From contig JANMYM010000030.1 of NCBI GenBank assembly GCA_031382085.1, positions 1-64,000 on the forward strand: a stretch of DNA of 64,000 nt. The letters run 5' to 3'. The stretch comes from UBA964 sp031382085. GTDB taxonomy: Bacteria > Pseudomonadota > Gammaproteobacteria > Steroidobacterales > Steroidobacteraceae. The translations under genes were made by a program, and so were the position numbers. Positions 37,587 to 46,021 of this stretch are shown here, one piece after another (within the stretch, counting starts at the first letter, position 1; each line of letters opens with the position of its first letter). The notes under the pieces are model-generated. The model ran no database searches, was not told the DNA's origin, and saw nothing but the letters and a program-made list of their open reading frames with translations.

Positions 37587-39686
37587 ATGACCGCTCGTTA
37601 TTCGACCTCCATTCTTGCCGTGGCGTTGCTCGCATGTGCTGCGCCCGCATTGGCTGCGCCCAGGGTGATTACTCACGAGGACCTCTGGCTCATGCCCCGG
37701 GTCGGCGCGCCGGTTGTTAGCCCGGATGGCCGCTGGGTCGTCGTCAGTGTCAACATGCCATCGTACGACGAAAAGCAGAAATCCTCAGACCTATGGCTTG
37801 TGGCCGTCGACGGCAAAAGCTCGCCCAATCCATTGACGCAGACTCTGGGTGGCGAGTCGGGCGTCAGCTGGTCGCGCGACAGCCAGCGCATCGTATTTTC
37901 AGCCAAGCGCGGCGATGACGAAGATGAGCAGCTCTACCTGCTCGATCTTGCGGGTGGTGAGGCGCGCCGCCTGACAACGCTGGTAGGCGGCGCGCGCAAT
38001 GCGCAATTTTCGCCGGACGGTCGCATGCTGGCATTTGAGACCCGCGCCTGGCCGGGTACGATCTCCGAGGAAGGCAATCGCAAGGCACACGAGGACCGTA
38101 AAGCGCGCAAATACAGCGCCCGCGTCTACACCAGCTTTCCGATCCGCAATTGGGATCACTGGGTCGACGGGCGGCAACCACGGCTGCTGGTGCTGGCGCT
38201 CGACGCCGCCGGCAACGTGGCTGCTGCGCCGCGCGATCTGTTAGCCAACAGCGCGCTGGCCGGGCTCCCGGGCTTTGCAGGCCGGCGCAGCGACAGCGGT
38301 GAAGCGCTGGATGCGGCCTGGGCGCCGGACGGCCAGTCGCTGGTGTTTGCCGCGTCGAGCAACGCCGATACCGCGGCGTATGCTTTCGCCTCAACGACAT
38401 TGTTTTCCGTCCCTGCGGCTGGCGGCGAACCGCGCGCACTGACCGGCAAGGACTACAGCTGCGGTCATCCGGCCTTTGCGCCAGATGGCTCGAGTCTGTT
38501 AGCCAGCTGCGACCGTGTGAATGGCTTTGTCTACAATCTGACACGGGTGGTCGCGCTGAATTGGCCGCAGCCGGGCCAGCTGCGAGAACTGACAGCCGGG
38601 TTCGATCGCTCGGCGAGCTCGTTTGCAATCAGTGCCGACAGCAGGACTGTGTGGCTGACCGCCGAGGATTCGGGCAACGAGAAGTTGTACTGGGTGCCGG
38701 TGGCGGGCGGCCCCGTGCGGGTCGCAATCGACCTCAAGAAGGGCGTCTATAGCAACCTGGTCATCGCTGATCACGCGAAGGCGCCGGTGCTCATTGCCAA
38801 CTTCGACAGTGTGGCCGCACCCAGGGAAATCGTGCGCCTGGATTCAGCGCGCGGCCAGCATCAGGAATTGACTGGCTTTACCCGCGCCAAAGCGCACGAC
38901 CTCGATCTGGCAGAGGTGGAGACCTTCTGGACCCGCAGTTCCAAGGCGCGCATGGTCCACAGTTACCTCATCAAGCCGCCGGGTTTCGATGCTAACAAAA
39001 AATATCCGCTGTTGGTCGTGATTCACGGCGGGCCGCACACCATGTGGCGCGATGAATGGGTGCTGCGCTGGAATTACCACCTGCTGGCCGCGCCCGGATA
39101 TGTCGTCTTGCTGACAAACTATTCCGGCTCCACCGGATTCGGCGAGGAATTTTCGCGCCACAACCAGGGCGATCCGCTGCGCTCGGCGGGAGAGGAAATC
39201 AACGCAGCGGCCGATGAGGCGATCAAGCGCCATGCGTTCATCGACAGCAGCCGGCAGTGCGCGGGCGGCGCGAGCTATGGCGGGCATTTGTCGAACTGGC
39301 TGCAGGCGACCACGACCCGTTACCGTTGCCTGATCAGCCATGCGGGCCTGATCAATCTCGAATCGCAGTTCGGCACGTCGGACAGCACCTATCCACGTGA
39401 AATCAATAACGGCGGGCCGGTCTGGGAGCAGGGGCCGGTGTGGCGCACGCAGAATCCGATCCGCTATGCGGCGAAATTTGCGACCCCGGTGTTAGTCACG
39501 GTCGGCGAGCAGGACTTCCGGGTGCCACTCAATAATTCGCTGGAATACTGGACCATTTTGCAACGGCGGCAGATCGAAAGCCGGTTGGTGGTATTTCCGG
39601 AGGAAAACCACTGGGTACTGAAGGGCGAGGATAGCCGGTTTTTCTTCCAGGAAGTGCACGCCTGGCTGGCGCGCTGGCTCAAGTAG
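37587..39686 (+). CDS. S9 family (prolyl oligopeptidase-type) serine peptidase, exported
   Basis: 699 residues from the ATG at 37587. The N-terminus MTARYSTSILAVALLACAA is a signal peptide ending ALAA. An N-terminal WD40-like propeller follows (VSPDGRWVVVSV, VSWSRDSQRIVFSAKR, AWAPDGQSLVFAASS, PAFAPDGSSLLAS). The C-terminal alpha/beta hydrolase holds IHGGPHTMWRDEW, the nucleophile Ser in GGASYGGHLSNW, an Asp in GEQDFRVPLN and a His in EENHWVL. An upstream ATG at 37512 has a better ribosome site (GGGAG at 6 bases) but would place 25 residues before the signal peptide. Likely a periplasmic acylaminoacyl- or dipeptidyl-peptidase. Confidence 0.85.
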   Translation: MTARYSTSILAVALLACAAPALAAPRVITHEDLWLMPRVGAPVVSPDGRWVVVSVNMPSYDEKQKSSDLWLVAVDGKSSPNPLTQTLGGESGVSWSRDSQRIVFSAKRGDDEDEQLYLLDLAGGEARRLTTLVGGARNAQFSPDGRMLAFETRAWPGTISEEGNRKAHEDRKARKYSARVYTSFPIRNWDHWVDGRQPRLLVLALDAAGNVAAAPRDLLANSALAGLPGFAGRRSDSGEALDAAWAPDGQSLVFAASSNADTAAYAFASTTLFSVPAAGGEPRALTGKDYSCGHPAFAPDGSSLLASCDRVNGFVYNLTRVVALNWPQPGQLRELTAGFDRSASSFAISADSRTVWLTAEDSGNEKLYWVPVAGGPVRVAIDLKKGVYSNLVIADHAKAPVLIANFDSVAAPREIVRLDSARGQHQELTGFTRAKAHDLDLAEVETFWTRSSKARMVHSYLIKPPGFDANKKYPLLVVIHGGPHTMWRDEWVLRWNYHLLAAPGYVVLLTNYSGSTGFGEEFSRHNQGDPLRSAGEEINAAADEAIKRHAFIDSSRQCAGGASYGGHLSNWLQATTTRYRCLISHAGLINLESQFGTSDSTYPREINNGGPVWEQGPVWRTQNPIRYAAKFATPVLVTVGEQDFRVPLNNSLEYWTILQRRQIESRLVVFPEENHWVLKGEDSRFFFQEVHAWLARWLK

Positions 39687-39705
39687 CCAGCGCGCCAGCG
39701 CCAGC

Positions 39706-40677
39706 TTACGGCTTGACCGGCGCTGGATTCTGATCGCGCGCGTAGACCTCGAGGCTCGACAGATTGGGCTTCGACCAGGATTCTTCCGGCGGCGGCTCCA
39801 GCATCTCCGGGTGCGTCTTCTGCATGTAACTCAGGATGTTAGGCCTGAAGCCGTCGATTTCATTGAAAGAATTGACGGTCGAGTGATACAGGCAATGCCC
39901 CGGCACCTGGCCCATCAGCATCCACGGCAACCAGGGCGTCACGCGCACCCAGGTGCCGGTGTGTTCGATCGTGGTTTTCTTCGGGTTCTGCAGGTCGGCG
40001 AGCGACACGTTGTAGGTAAACATTTCGCTGACGCGATTCATTCGACCGGCGCTTTCACGCGGCCACTTCTCAGGCGTCAGGGCCGCCGGGTAGTACAGGT
40101 GAATATGTCGCTCCACCGACAGCATGCCGCCGGCCACTTCGCGCCACGGCAGGATCAGCGGCTCACGCGGCACGTCCGTGTTCTTGTTGATGCCACCATA
40201 GGATGGCGGGCGCGGTTTGAATTCCTCGATGTACTCATTCCACGGATCGTTGACAACATCGACCACCCGCACTTTTTCGTTGCTGTAGGGGTTAAGGTAC
40301 TCTGTTAGCACTTCGCCGCTGCGCAGGTCGGTATACAGCACCGTCTCGCGGTGCAGGATTCGAAAACTGCCGTCCGGCTGTTTCCAGGCCCTGCCGGCGG
40401 ACACCACATCAAAACCAAACAGATCGCGCAGCGGTTCGCCATCACGTACGCCGGCAACCACGCCAGTCGCGCTGCCATACTTGACCTTGGATTCATCCAG
40501 GTTGGCGTCAATACGCGCCATCGCCAGCATGTTGCCTTTGCCCGTTGTTAGATCGAGGTACGGGCCTCGAAGGCTTGGCGGCATGGCCTTGGCGCTCCTG
40601 GTTGCCGCCAGCGTACCGACCGCCGGGCTCATGCCCAGGGCCAGGGTTCCGGTCATCAGAAAATCGCGACGTTCCAT
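39706..40677 (-). CDS. DUF1838 family protein, Tat-exported
   Basis: 323 residues on the minus strand, facing the S9 peptidase 19 bases away. The N-terminus MERRDFLMTGTLALGMS is a twin-arginine (RRDFL) signal. Motifs such as ARIDANLDESKVKYGSATG, GFDVVSAGRAWKQ, LTEYLNPYSNEKVRVVDVVN and HTGTWVRVTPWLPWMLMG are characteristic of DUF1838 proteins, whose function is unknown. Tat export suggests folding or cofactor insertion before export. A 325-base non-coding gap separates it from rimP. Confidence 0.8.
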   Translation of the reverse strand: MERRDFLMTGTLALGMSPAVGTLAATRSAKAMPPSLRGPYLDLTTGKGNMLAMARIDANLDESKVKYGSATGVVAGVRDGEPLRDLFGFDVVSAGRAWKQPDGSFRILHRETVLYTDLRSGEVLTEYLNPYSNEKVRVVDVVNDPWNEYIEEFKPRPPSYGGINKNTDVPREPLILPWREVAGGMLSVERHIHLYYPAALTPEKWPRESAGRMNRVSEMFTYNVSLADLQNPKKTTIEHTGTWVRVTPWLPWMLMGQVPGHCLYHSTVNSFNEIDGFRPNILSYMQKTHPEMLEPPPEESWSKPNLSSLEVYARDQNPAPVKP

Positions 40678-40791
40678 GCAGAATTCCCCGTGTCATGTAA
40701 TTCAGTGTGGCACGCTGCGCCCGCAGCGCACCTTTGGTCAATCGTCAGACCACGGGCTGTCCAAATCGACCGCTGGATTAGCGCGTGGCAA

Positions 40792-40820
40792 TTGAGCTTG
40801 GCGTGGAATTCGCATAATAT
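40792..40820 (+). promoter_or_regulatory. Promoter of the rimP-nusA-infB leader
   Basis: TTGAGC (40792-40797), a 17-base spacer and TAATAT (40815-40820), followed by a GC-rich discriminator GCGCCGCCCG. It is the only good promoter in the 325-base gap between the DUF1838 gene and rimP. Transcription would begin near 40827 and run through the leader structures. Confidence 0.6.
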
Positions 40821-40826
40821 GCGCCG

Positions 40827-40926
40827 CCCGCGAGGCCGACTCGGACTCACAGGTGACCGTTTCAGATGAGGAAACCGTCGTAAGCGCTTGATTTAATTAA
40901 GCCCCCCGAGGGGCTTTTATTTTTTC
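40827..40926 (+). ncRNA. Leader RNA or small RNA ahead of rimP, ending in a terminator
   Basis: About 100 bases between the predicted start and a strong terminator, with no convincing ORF. It can form GTTTC (40859-40863) with GAAAC (40871-40875). In pseudomonads and E. coli this position holds tRNA-fMet; here the tRNA is 8 kb away and this unrelated sequence is in its place. It may be an attenuated leader or an independent small RNA. I cannot match it to a known riboswitch. Confidence 0.35.
40899..40926 (+). terminator. Intrinsic terminator 1 in the rimP-nusA leader
   Basis: AAGCCCC (40899-40905), loop CCGA, GGGGCTT (40910-40916), followed by TTATTTTTT. This is a textbook Rho-independent terminator placed downstream of the promoter and upstream of rimP. 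Confidence 0.85.
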
Positions 40927-40960
40927 TGACCCTGGCCGGGCCAGAAGTCGCTGGGTTAAG

Positions 40961-40983
40961 AAGGGCTGGAAGGCCCTTTTTTC
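40961..40983 (+). terminator. Intrinsic terminator 2 directly before rimP
   Basis: AAGGGC (40961-40966), loop TGGAAG, GCCCTT (40973-40978), followed by four further T, 20 bases before the rimP GTG. A weaker self-complementary stretch (CTGGCC/GGCCAG, 40932-40944) lies between the two terminators. Since the operon encodes NusA, a termination factor, read-through control is plausible. Confidence 0.8.
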
Positions 40984-41002
40984 GTTTCTAGACGAGGGTT
41001 TT

Positions 41003-41476
41003 GTGACGGATCAGCTGACCACGCAGCGCGCCCGCCTGACGGCTTTGATCGAGCCGCTGGTTGTGTCGCTGGAGCTGGAGTTGGTTGAAATCGAATGGGT
41101 TGCGGGCCGCCGCGAGGGCGTGCTCAGGATCTTTGTCGACACGCTGGCCGATGCCGGCCGCCATGTGAGCGTCGACGATTGCGAGAAAGTGAGCCGCGAG
41201 GTGTCGGCTTTGTTAGATGTCGAGGACCCCATACCGGGCGCGTATTCGCTCGAGGTGTCGTCGCCAGGGTTTGACAGGTTGCTGCGCACGCGTGCGCATT
41301 ACGAACGGTTCGCGGGTTCGCGAATCAAGGTTGAGTTGGCAGGGGCGCGCGATGGACGCCGCCGGTATACCGGCACGCTGCAGACAGTGGGCGAGTCGGG
41401 CATTGAATTGGAAGTGGACGGTCAGAAGGTGTCGCTGCCTTTTGCCGAGATAGGTAAATCGCGGCTTGCAATGTGA
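41003..41476 (+). CDS. rimP: Ribosome maturation factor RimP
   Basis: 157 residues, GTG start at 41003. RimP acts in late 30S assembly. Family segments are LIEPLVVSLELELVEIEWV, LRIFVDTLADAGRHVSVDDC, SREVSALLDVEDPIPGAY and LEVSSPGFDRLLRT. The C-terminal SH3-like part follows (SRIKVELAGARDGRRRYTG). It is the first gene of rimP-nusA-infB-rbfA-truB-rpsO-pnp. Confidence 0.96.
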   Translation: MTDQLTTQRARLTALIEPLVVSLELELVEIEWVAGRREGVLRIFVDTLADAGRHVSVDDCEKVSREVSALLDVEDPIPGAYSLEVSSPGFDRLLRTRAHYERFAGSRIKVELAGARDGRRRYTGTLQTVGESGIELEVDGQKVSLPFAEIGKSRLAM

Positions 41477-41499
41477 GCGCGGTTGGAGGACGACTAGCG

Positions 41500-43008
41500 A
41501 TGAATAAGGAAATCCTGATGGTGGTGGACGCGGTCTCTAACGAGAAGGGCGTCGACAAGGAAATTATTTTCGAAGCCCTGGAGGCGGCGCTTGCTTCGGC
41601 AACCCGCAAGAAACAGGGCGACGCCGCTGAAGAATGGGATGTCAGGGTTTCGATCAACCGCAAGACCGGTGACTACAGCACGTTCCGTCGCTGGAAGGTC
41701 TTTGCGGACGATTCCCGCGAAATGGAAACACCGGCGCGCGAGGTGCGTCTCGAAGACGGGCTCGACATTGATCCGAAGGCGGAAATTGGCGGCTTTGTCG
41801 AGGAATCGATGGAGTCGATTCTGTTCGGCCGTATCGCCGCGCAGCAGGCCAAGCAGGTCATCGTGCAGAAAGTGCGCGAAGCCGAGCGTACCCAGGTGAT
41901 TGACGCGTACAAAGATCGCGTCGGCCAACTGGTCAGTGGCATCGTCAAGCGCATCGATCGCAATGGCATTTATGTCGATCTCGGCAGCAACGCCGAAGGC
42001 TTTGTATCGCGCACCGACATGATCGCGCGCGAAATGGTCAAGCCGCAGGATCGCATCAAGGCCTTTTTGAAAGAGGTGCGCCCCGAGCCGCGCGGCCCAC
42101 AGTTATTCCTGACGCGTTCGGCGCCCGAGTTTCTGATCGAACTTTTCAAACTCGAAGTACCGGAAGTCGGTGCGGGCACCATCCAGATCCTGGGCGCGGC
42201 GCGCGATCCGGGCGTGCGCGCCAAGATTGCGGTCCGCAGCTCCGACAACCGAATCGATCCCGTGGGCGCGTGCGTCGGCATGCGCGGCTCGCGCGTTCAG
42301 GCCGTATCCAACGAAATTGCCGGCGAGCGTGTCGACATCATCCCGCATGACGACAATCCGGCGCAGTTTGTCATCAATGCGATGTCGCCCGCGGAGGTCC
42401 TGTCCATCGTTGTCGATGAAGAATCGCACAGCATGGACATCGCAGTGGCGGAGGAAAAGCTGTCCCAGGCGATTGGCCGCGGCGGCCAGAATATCCGGCT
42501 CGCCAGCCAGCTAACAGGCTGGGATCTCAATGTCATGACGGAATCGGATGCGGAAGCCAAGAGCGAAACCGAGTCCCGGTCGCTAATCGAGAATTTCATG
42601 AAGCAGCTCGATGTCGACCAGGACGTCGCGGCGATCCTGGTGCAGGAGGGTTTTTCTTCGATCGAGGAGATTGCCTACGTGCCGCAGGCTGAGCTGAATG
42701 CGATCGAGGAGTTCGACGAGACCATGGTTGGCGAGCTGCGCAATCGCGCCCGCGATGTGCTGCTGACGCAGGCAATCGCCAGCGAGGAATCGCTCGATAA
42801 CCAGCTGCCAGCCGACGACCTGCTGCTGCTCGAAGGCATGCAGCCGGATCTGGCACTGGCGCTGGCCCGCCGGGGTGTGCGTACACGCGAGGATTTGGCG
42901 GAGCAAGCGGTCGACGATTTGTTAGATATCCAGGGTCTGACGGCAGCAGAAGCCGGCAAGCTGATCATGAAGGCGCGCGAGCATTGGTTCACCGAAGCCA
43001 AGGCTTGA
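41500..43008 (+). CDS. nusA: Transcription termination/antitermination factor NusA
   Basis: 502 residues from the ATG at 41500, preceded by TTGGAGGA at about 11 bases. The N-terminal RNA polymerase-binding domain (1-~125) is followed by an S1 domain (VSGIVKRIDRNGIYVDLGSN), KH1/KH2 (DPVGACVGMRGSRVQAVSNE and LSQAIGRGGQNIRLASQLTG), and two C-terminal acidic helix-hairpin repeats (around VQEGFSSIEEIAYV and RRGVRTREDLAEQAV) as in other gammaproteobacteria. The leader carries two intrinsic terminators, which could give autoregulation. Confidence 0.97.
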   Translation: MNKEILMVVDAVSNEKGVDKEIIFEALEAALASATRKKQGDAAEEWDVRVSINRKTGDYSTFRRWKVFADDSREMETPAREVRLEDGLDIDPKAEIGGFVEESMESILFGRIAAQQAKQVIVQKVREAERTQVIDAYKDRVGQLVSGIVKRIDRNGIYVDLGSNAEGFVSRTDMIAREMVKPQDRIKAFLKEVRPEPRGPQLFLTRSAPEFLIELFKLEVPEVGAGTIQILGAARDPGVRAKIAVRSSDNRIDPVGACVGMRGSRVQAVSNEIAGERVDIIPHDDNPAQFVINAMSPAEVLSIVVDEESHSMDIAVAEEKLSQAIGRGGQNIRLASQLTGWDLNVMTESDAEAKSETESRSLIENFMKQLDVDQDVAAILVQEGFSSIEEIAYVPQAELNAIEEFDETMVGELRNRARDVLLTQAIASEESLDNQLPADDLLLLEGMQPDLALALARRGVRTREDLAEQAVDDLLDIQGLTAAEAGKLIMKAREHWFTEAKA

Positions 43009-43037
43009 AGCTGCTGTACCGTGCAGAGGTTTAACTG

Positions 43038-45608
43038 ATGAGCGAAGTTACGATTGCCCAATTCGCCGACGTGCTGAAAGTGCCGGTCGACCGTTTGATT
43101 GCGCAGCTGGCGCAGGCCGGCATAACGGTACTGGGGCCGGAAGACCGCATCAGCGACGAAGCGAAGATGGAATTGCTGACGCATTTGCGTCGCAGCCACA
43201 GTCCTGGTGGCGCCACTGCAGCGGCCCCCGCGCCAGCCGGCAATAAGCCCGTCATGGGCGGCGCCGCTGCTCCGCCGAAAATTACCTTGCAGCGCAAGCA
43301 GCAATCCGAAGTGCGGGTCGCCGGCGTCGCCGGTCGCCAGCGCACGGTCAATATCGAGGTGCGCTCCAAGAAAACCTATGTCAAGCGCGATGTACTGCAG
43401 CAGCAGGCGCAGGTACAGCAGGGAGCCTCGGATCAGCGTTTGAAGGAACTCGAGGAATCGGCACGCGCCGACCGCGAGCGCCAGGAGCATGAACGTCGCG
43501 AAGCGGAACGCATTGACCAGGAAAACCGCAGGCGTATCGAAGAGGAAGCGAACTCGCGCAAGGCCGCTGATGAGGCGCGTCGAGCTGCGGAGGCCCAGGT
43601 ACAGCGCGAGCTGTCGGAGCGCGATTCGAAACCGAGAAAGGCTGCCGATGCGCCCGCTGCAAAGGCGCCGGCTCGCAAGGATGAGGCGAATGCCGACCGC
43701 GATAAGAAAGACGGCACGCGTTACGGCCGTGCCGAACTGCATGTGCAGGGCGATGTCAGCTCGCGCTTCAAGAAGAAGAAAAAGGTTCGTGATCGCAAGG
43801 TGCCGGTCGGCGTGGACAGCAAACACGCGTTCGAAATGCCCACCGCCCCGGTGGTGCGCGAAGTCACGATAGGCGAAACCATCACGCCGCAGGAGCTGGC
43901 GCAGAAAATGGCGGTCAAGGCGACCGAAGTCATCAAGGCCATGATGAAAATGGGTGTGATGGCGACCATCAATCAGCCTATCGACCAGGACACCGCGATG
44001 CTGGTCGCCGAGGAGATGGGTCACGCGGCGATTGCGCTAAAGGAAGACCAGCTCGACGCCGACCTGCAGGGCATGTCGATTCCGGAGGCAGACTACGAGG
44101 CGCGTCCGCCGGTCGTGACCGTCATGGGCCATGTCGATCATGGCAAGACATCATTGTTAGATTACATTCGTAGCAGCAAAGTTGCGGCTGGCGAGGCGGG
44201 TGGTATCACCCAGCATATCGGCGCCTATCACGTGGCGACGGCGAAGGGCAAAGTGACCTTCCTCGATACGCCGGGCCACGAGGCGTTTACGGCCATGCGC
44301 GCCCGCGGCGCCAAGGCCACGGACATCGTGGTGCTGGTCGTTGCGGCTGACGACGGCGTCATGCCCCAGACGATCGAGGCAATTCAGCATGCGAAGGCGG
44401 CGGGTGTGCCTATTGTCGTGGCGGTTAACAAGGTCGACAAAGGCGACGCGGACCCGGATCGCGTCCGGCAGGAACTGTCCAAATACGAAGTCATCCCGGA
44501 AGAGTGGGGCGGCCAGAACATTTTTGTGAATGTCTCGGCGCGCACCGGCCAGGGCGTCGATCAGCTGCTGGATTCGTTGTTGCTGCAAGCCGAGGTGCTC
44601 GAGCTGAAGGCGCCAAGGGGCGGTCTTGCGTCCGGCATCGTGGTTGAGTCGAGCATCGAAAAAGGTCGCGGCGCGGTTGCCACCGTGCTGATCAAGAAAG
44701 GCACCCTGAAACTCGGCGACCCGATCATCGTTGGTCACGAGTACGGCCGCGTGCGCGCGCTGTTCGACGAGCATGGCAAAGCGGTTCAGGAAGCGGCGCC
44801 GTCCATGCCGGTGGTGATGCTGGGTCTGCAGGCCTCGCCTAACGCGGGCGATGAATTACTGGCGGTGGAAAGCGACCGCAAGGCGCGTGAAGTCGCGCTT
44901 TATCGGCAGGGCAAGTTCCGCGACGTCAAACTTGCGAAAGCGGCCACCAGTGCCCAGGACGCCTTCCTGCAAATGGGTGAAACCAAGGCGGGGATGGTCA
45001 ATGTGCTGCTCAAGACCGACGTCCAGGGCAGCGCCGAGGCGCTGCGCGAAGCTCTCAATAAACTCTCGACCGACGAAGTTCAGGTGAAGGTGATCGCGAG
45101 CGGTGTCGGCGGTATCACGGCCTCGGATGTGCAGCTCGCTGCGGCGTCACGCGCCCTGGTCATCGGCTTCAACACGCGCGCGGATGCCGCGGCTCGCGAT
45201 GCCGTCAAGGAGACGGGCGTCGAGATTCGCTATTTCAGCATCATTTACGAAGCCATCGATGACGTGAAGCAACGCATGACGGGCATGCTGGCGCCGGAAG
45301 TGCGTGAGACCATCGTCGGCACGGCGCTGGTGCGCGAAGTGTTCCGTTCCAGCAAGATAGGATTGATCGCCGGCTGTCTCGTTAGCGAGGGCTTCGTCAA
45401 GCGCAATAACCCGATTCGCGTGCTGCGCGACAATGTCGTGATTTTCGAAGGCCAGCTGGAATCGCTGCGCCGCTTCAAGGATGAAGCAAACGAAGTTCGG
45501 GCCGGCACTGAGTGTGGTATTGGCGTGAAAAACTACCAGGACGTGCGTGTTGGCGACCAGATCGAGTGCTTCGCCCGCGTCGAGGTCGCGCGCACCCTGA
45601 ATGGTTAA
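43038..45608 (+). CDS. infB: Translation initiation factor IF-2
   Basis: 856 residues. The N-terminal IF2N domain (TIAQFADVLKVPVDRLIAQL) is followed by a charged linker of Glu/Arg/Ala repeats (about 130-230) and a second IF2N-like segment (GETITPQELAQKMAVKATEV). The GTPase domain has GHVDHGKTSLLD, DTPGHEAFTAMRARG and AVNKVDKGDADP. Domains beyond bind ribosome and fMet-tRNA. IF-2 places initiator tRNA on the 30S subunit. The stop overlaps rbfA by 8 bases. Confidence 0.98.
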   Translation: MSEVTIAQFADVLKVPVDRLIAQLAQAGITVLGPEDRISDEAKMELLTHLRRSHSPGGATAAAPAPAGNKPVMGGAAAPPKITLQRKQQSEVRVAGVAGRQRTVNIEVRSKKTYVKRDVLQQQAQVQQGASDQRLKELEESARADRERQEHERREAERIDQENRRRIEEEANSRKAADEARRAAEAQVQRELSERDSKPRKAADAPAAKAPARKDEANADRDKKDGTRYGRAELHVQGDVSSRFKKKKKVRDRKVPVGVDSKHAFEMPTAPVVREVTIGETITPQELAQKMAVKATEVIKAMMKMGVMATINQPIDQDTAMLVAEEMGHAAIALKEDQLDADLQGMSIPEADYEARPPVVTVMGHVDHGKTSLLDYIRSSKVAAGEAGGITQHIGAYHVATAKGKVTFLDTPGHEAFTAMRARGAKATDIVVLVVAADDGVMPQTIEAIQHAKAAGVPIVVAVNKVDKGDADPDRVRQELSKYEVIPEEWGGQNIFVNVSARTGQGVDQLLDSLLLQAEVLELKAPRGGLASGIVVESSIEKGRGAVATVLIKKGTLKLGDPIIVGHEYGRVRALFDEHGKAVQEAAPSMPVVMLGLQASPNAGDELLAVESDRKAREVALYRQGKFRDVKLAKAATSAQDAFLQMGETKAGMVNVLLKTDVQGSAEALREALNKLSTDEVQVKVIASGVGGITASDVQLAAASRALVIGFNTRADAAARDAVKETGVEIRYFSIIYEAIDDVKQRMTGMLAPEVRETIVGTALVREVFRSSKIGLIAGCLVSEGFVKRNNPIRVLRDNVVIFEGQLESLRRFKDEANEVRAGTECGIGVKNYQDVRVGDQIECFARVEVARTLNG

Positions 45609-46002
45609 ACGCAGCCGTGCCCAGGGGCCGCAGGCGCGCAGCCAACGGCTGATGCGCATCGAGGCCGAATTGCAGCGCGTGTTAGCTGAGCTGCTGCGAC
45701 GTGAGGTCAAGGATCCGCGGGTTGGCAACGTCACGCTGACCTCTGTGACAGTTGCGCCGGACCTGTCGGTGGCGCAGATCTACTTTGTGCCGTTTGGCAA
45801 GACGCATTCACCTGACGAAGTGGGCACCGGGCTTGCTAACGCAAGCGGCTTTCTGCGCCGCGAAGTCGGGCAGCGCCTGGAATTGCGGCACGCGCCGCGG
45901 CTGGAGTTTCGTTTCGATGACAGCCTGGTACGCGCGCTCGAGTTGTCCGAATTGATCGATGGCGCGGTACGGCAGGACCGCGTCAAACATCGCGACGACT
46001 GA
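45601..46002 (+). CDS. rbfA: 30S ribosome-binding factor RbfA
   Basis: 133 residues, a KH-fold cold-shock and 16S maturation factor. Family landmarks are RSQRLMRIEAELQRVLAELL, REVKDPRVGNVTLTSVTVAP, LSVAQIYFVPFG and LRREVGQRLELRHAPRLEFR. It starts within the infB stop region, so translation is probably coupled. Confidence 0.95.
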   Translation: MVKRSRAQGPQARSQRLMRIEAELQRVLAELLRREVKDPRVGNVTLTSVTVAPDLSVAQIYFVPFGKTHSPDEVGTGLANASGFLRREVGQRLELRHAPRLEFRFDDSLVRALELSELIDGAVRQDRVKHRDD

Positions 46003-46021
46003 TTCGGGCGGCGCACGACGG

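Noticed and set aside
40827..40926. A second tRNA-fMet or known riboswitch in the rimP leader
   Set aside because: The sequence does not fold as a tRNA and I cannot match it to a riboswitch class; it is reported only as a leader or small RNA candidate.
32716..41002. Integrative element inserted at tRNA-fMet
   Set aside because: No integrase, transposase or duplicated tRNA 3' end is visible, so I do not call a mobile element.
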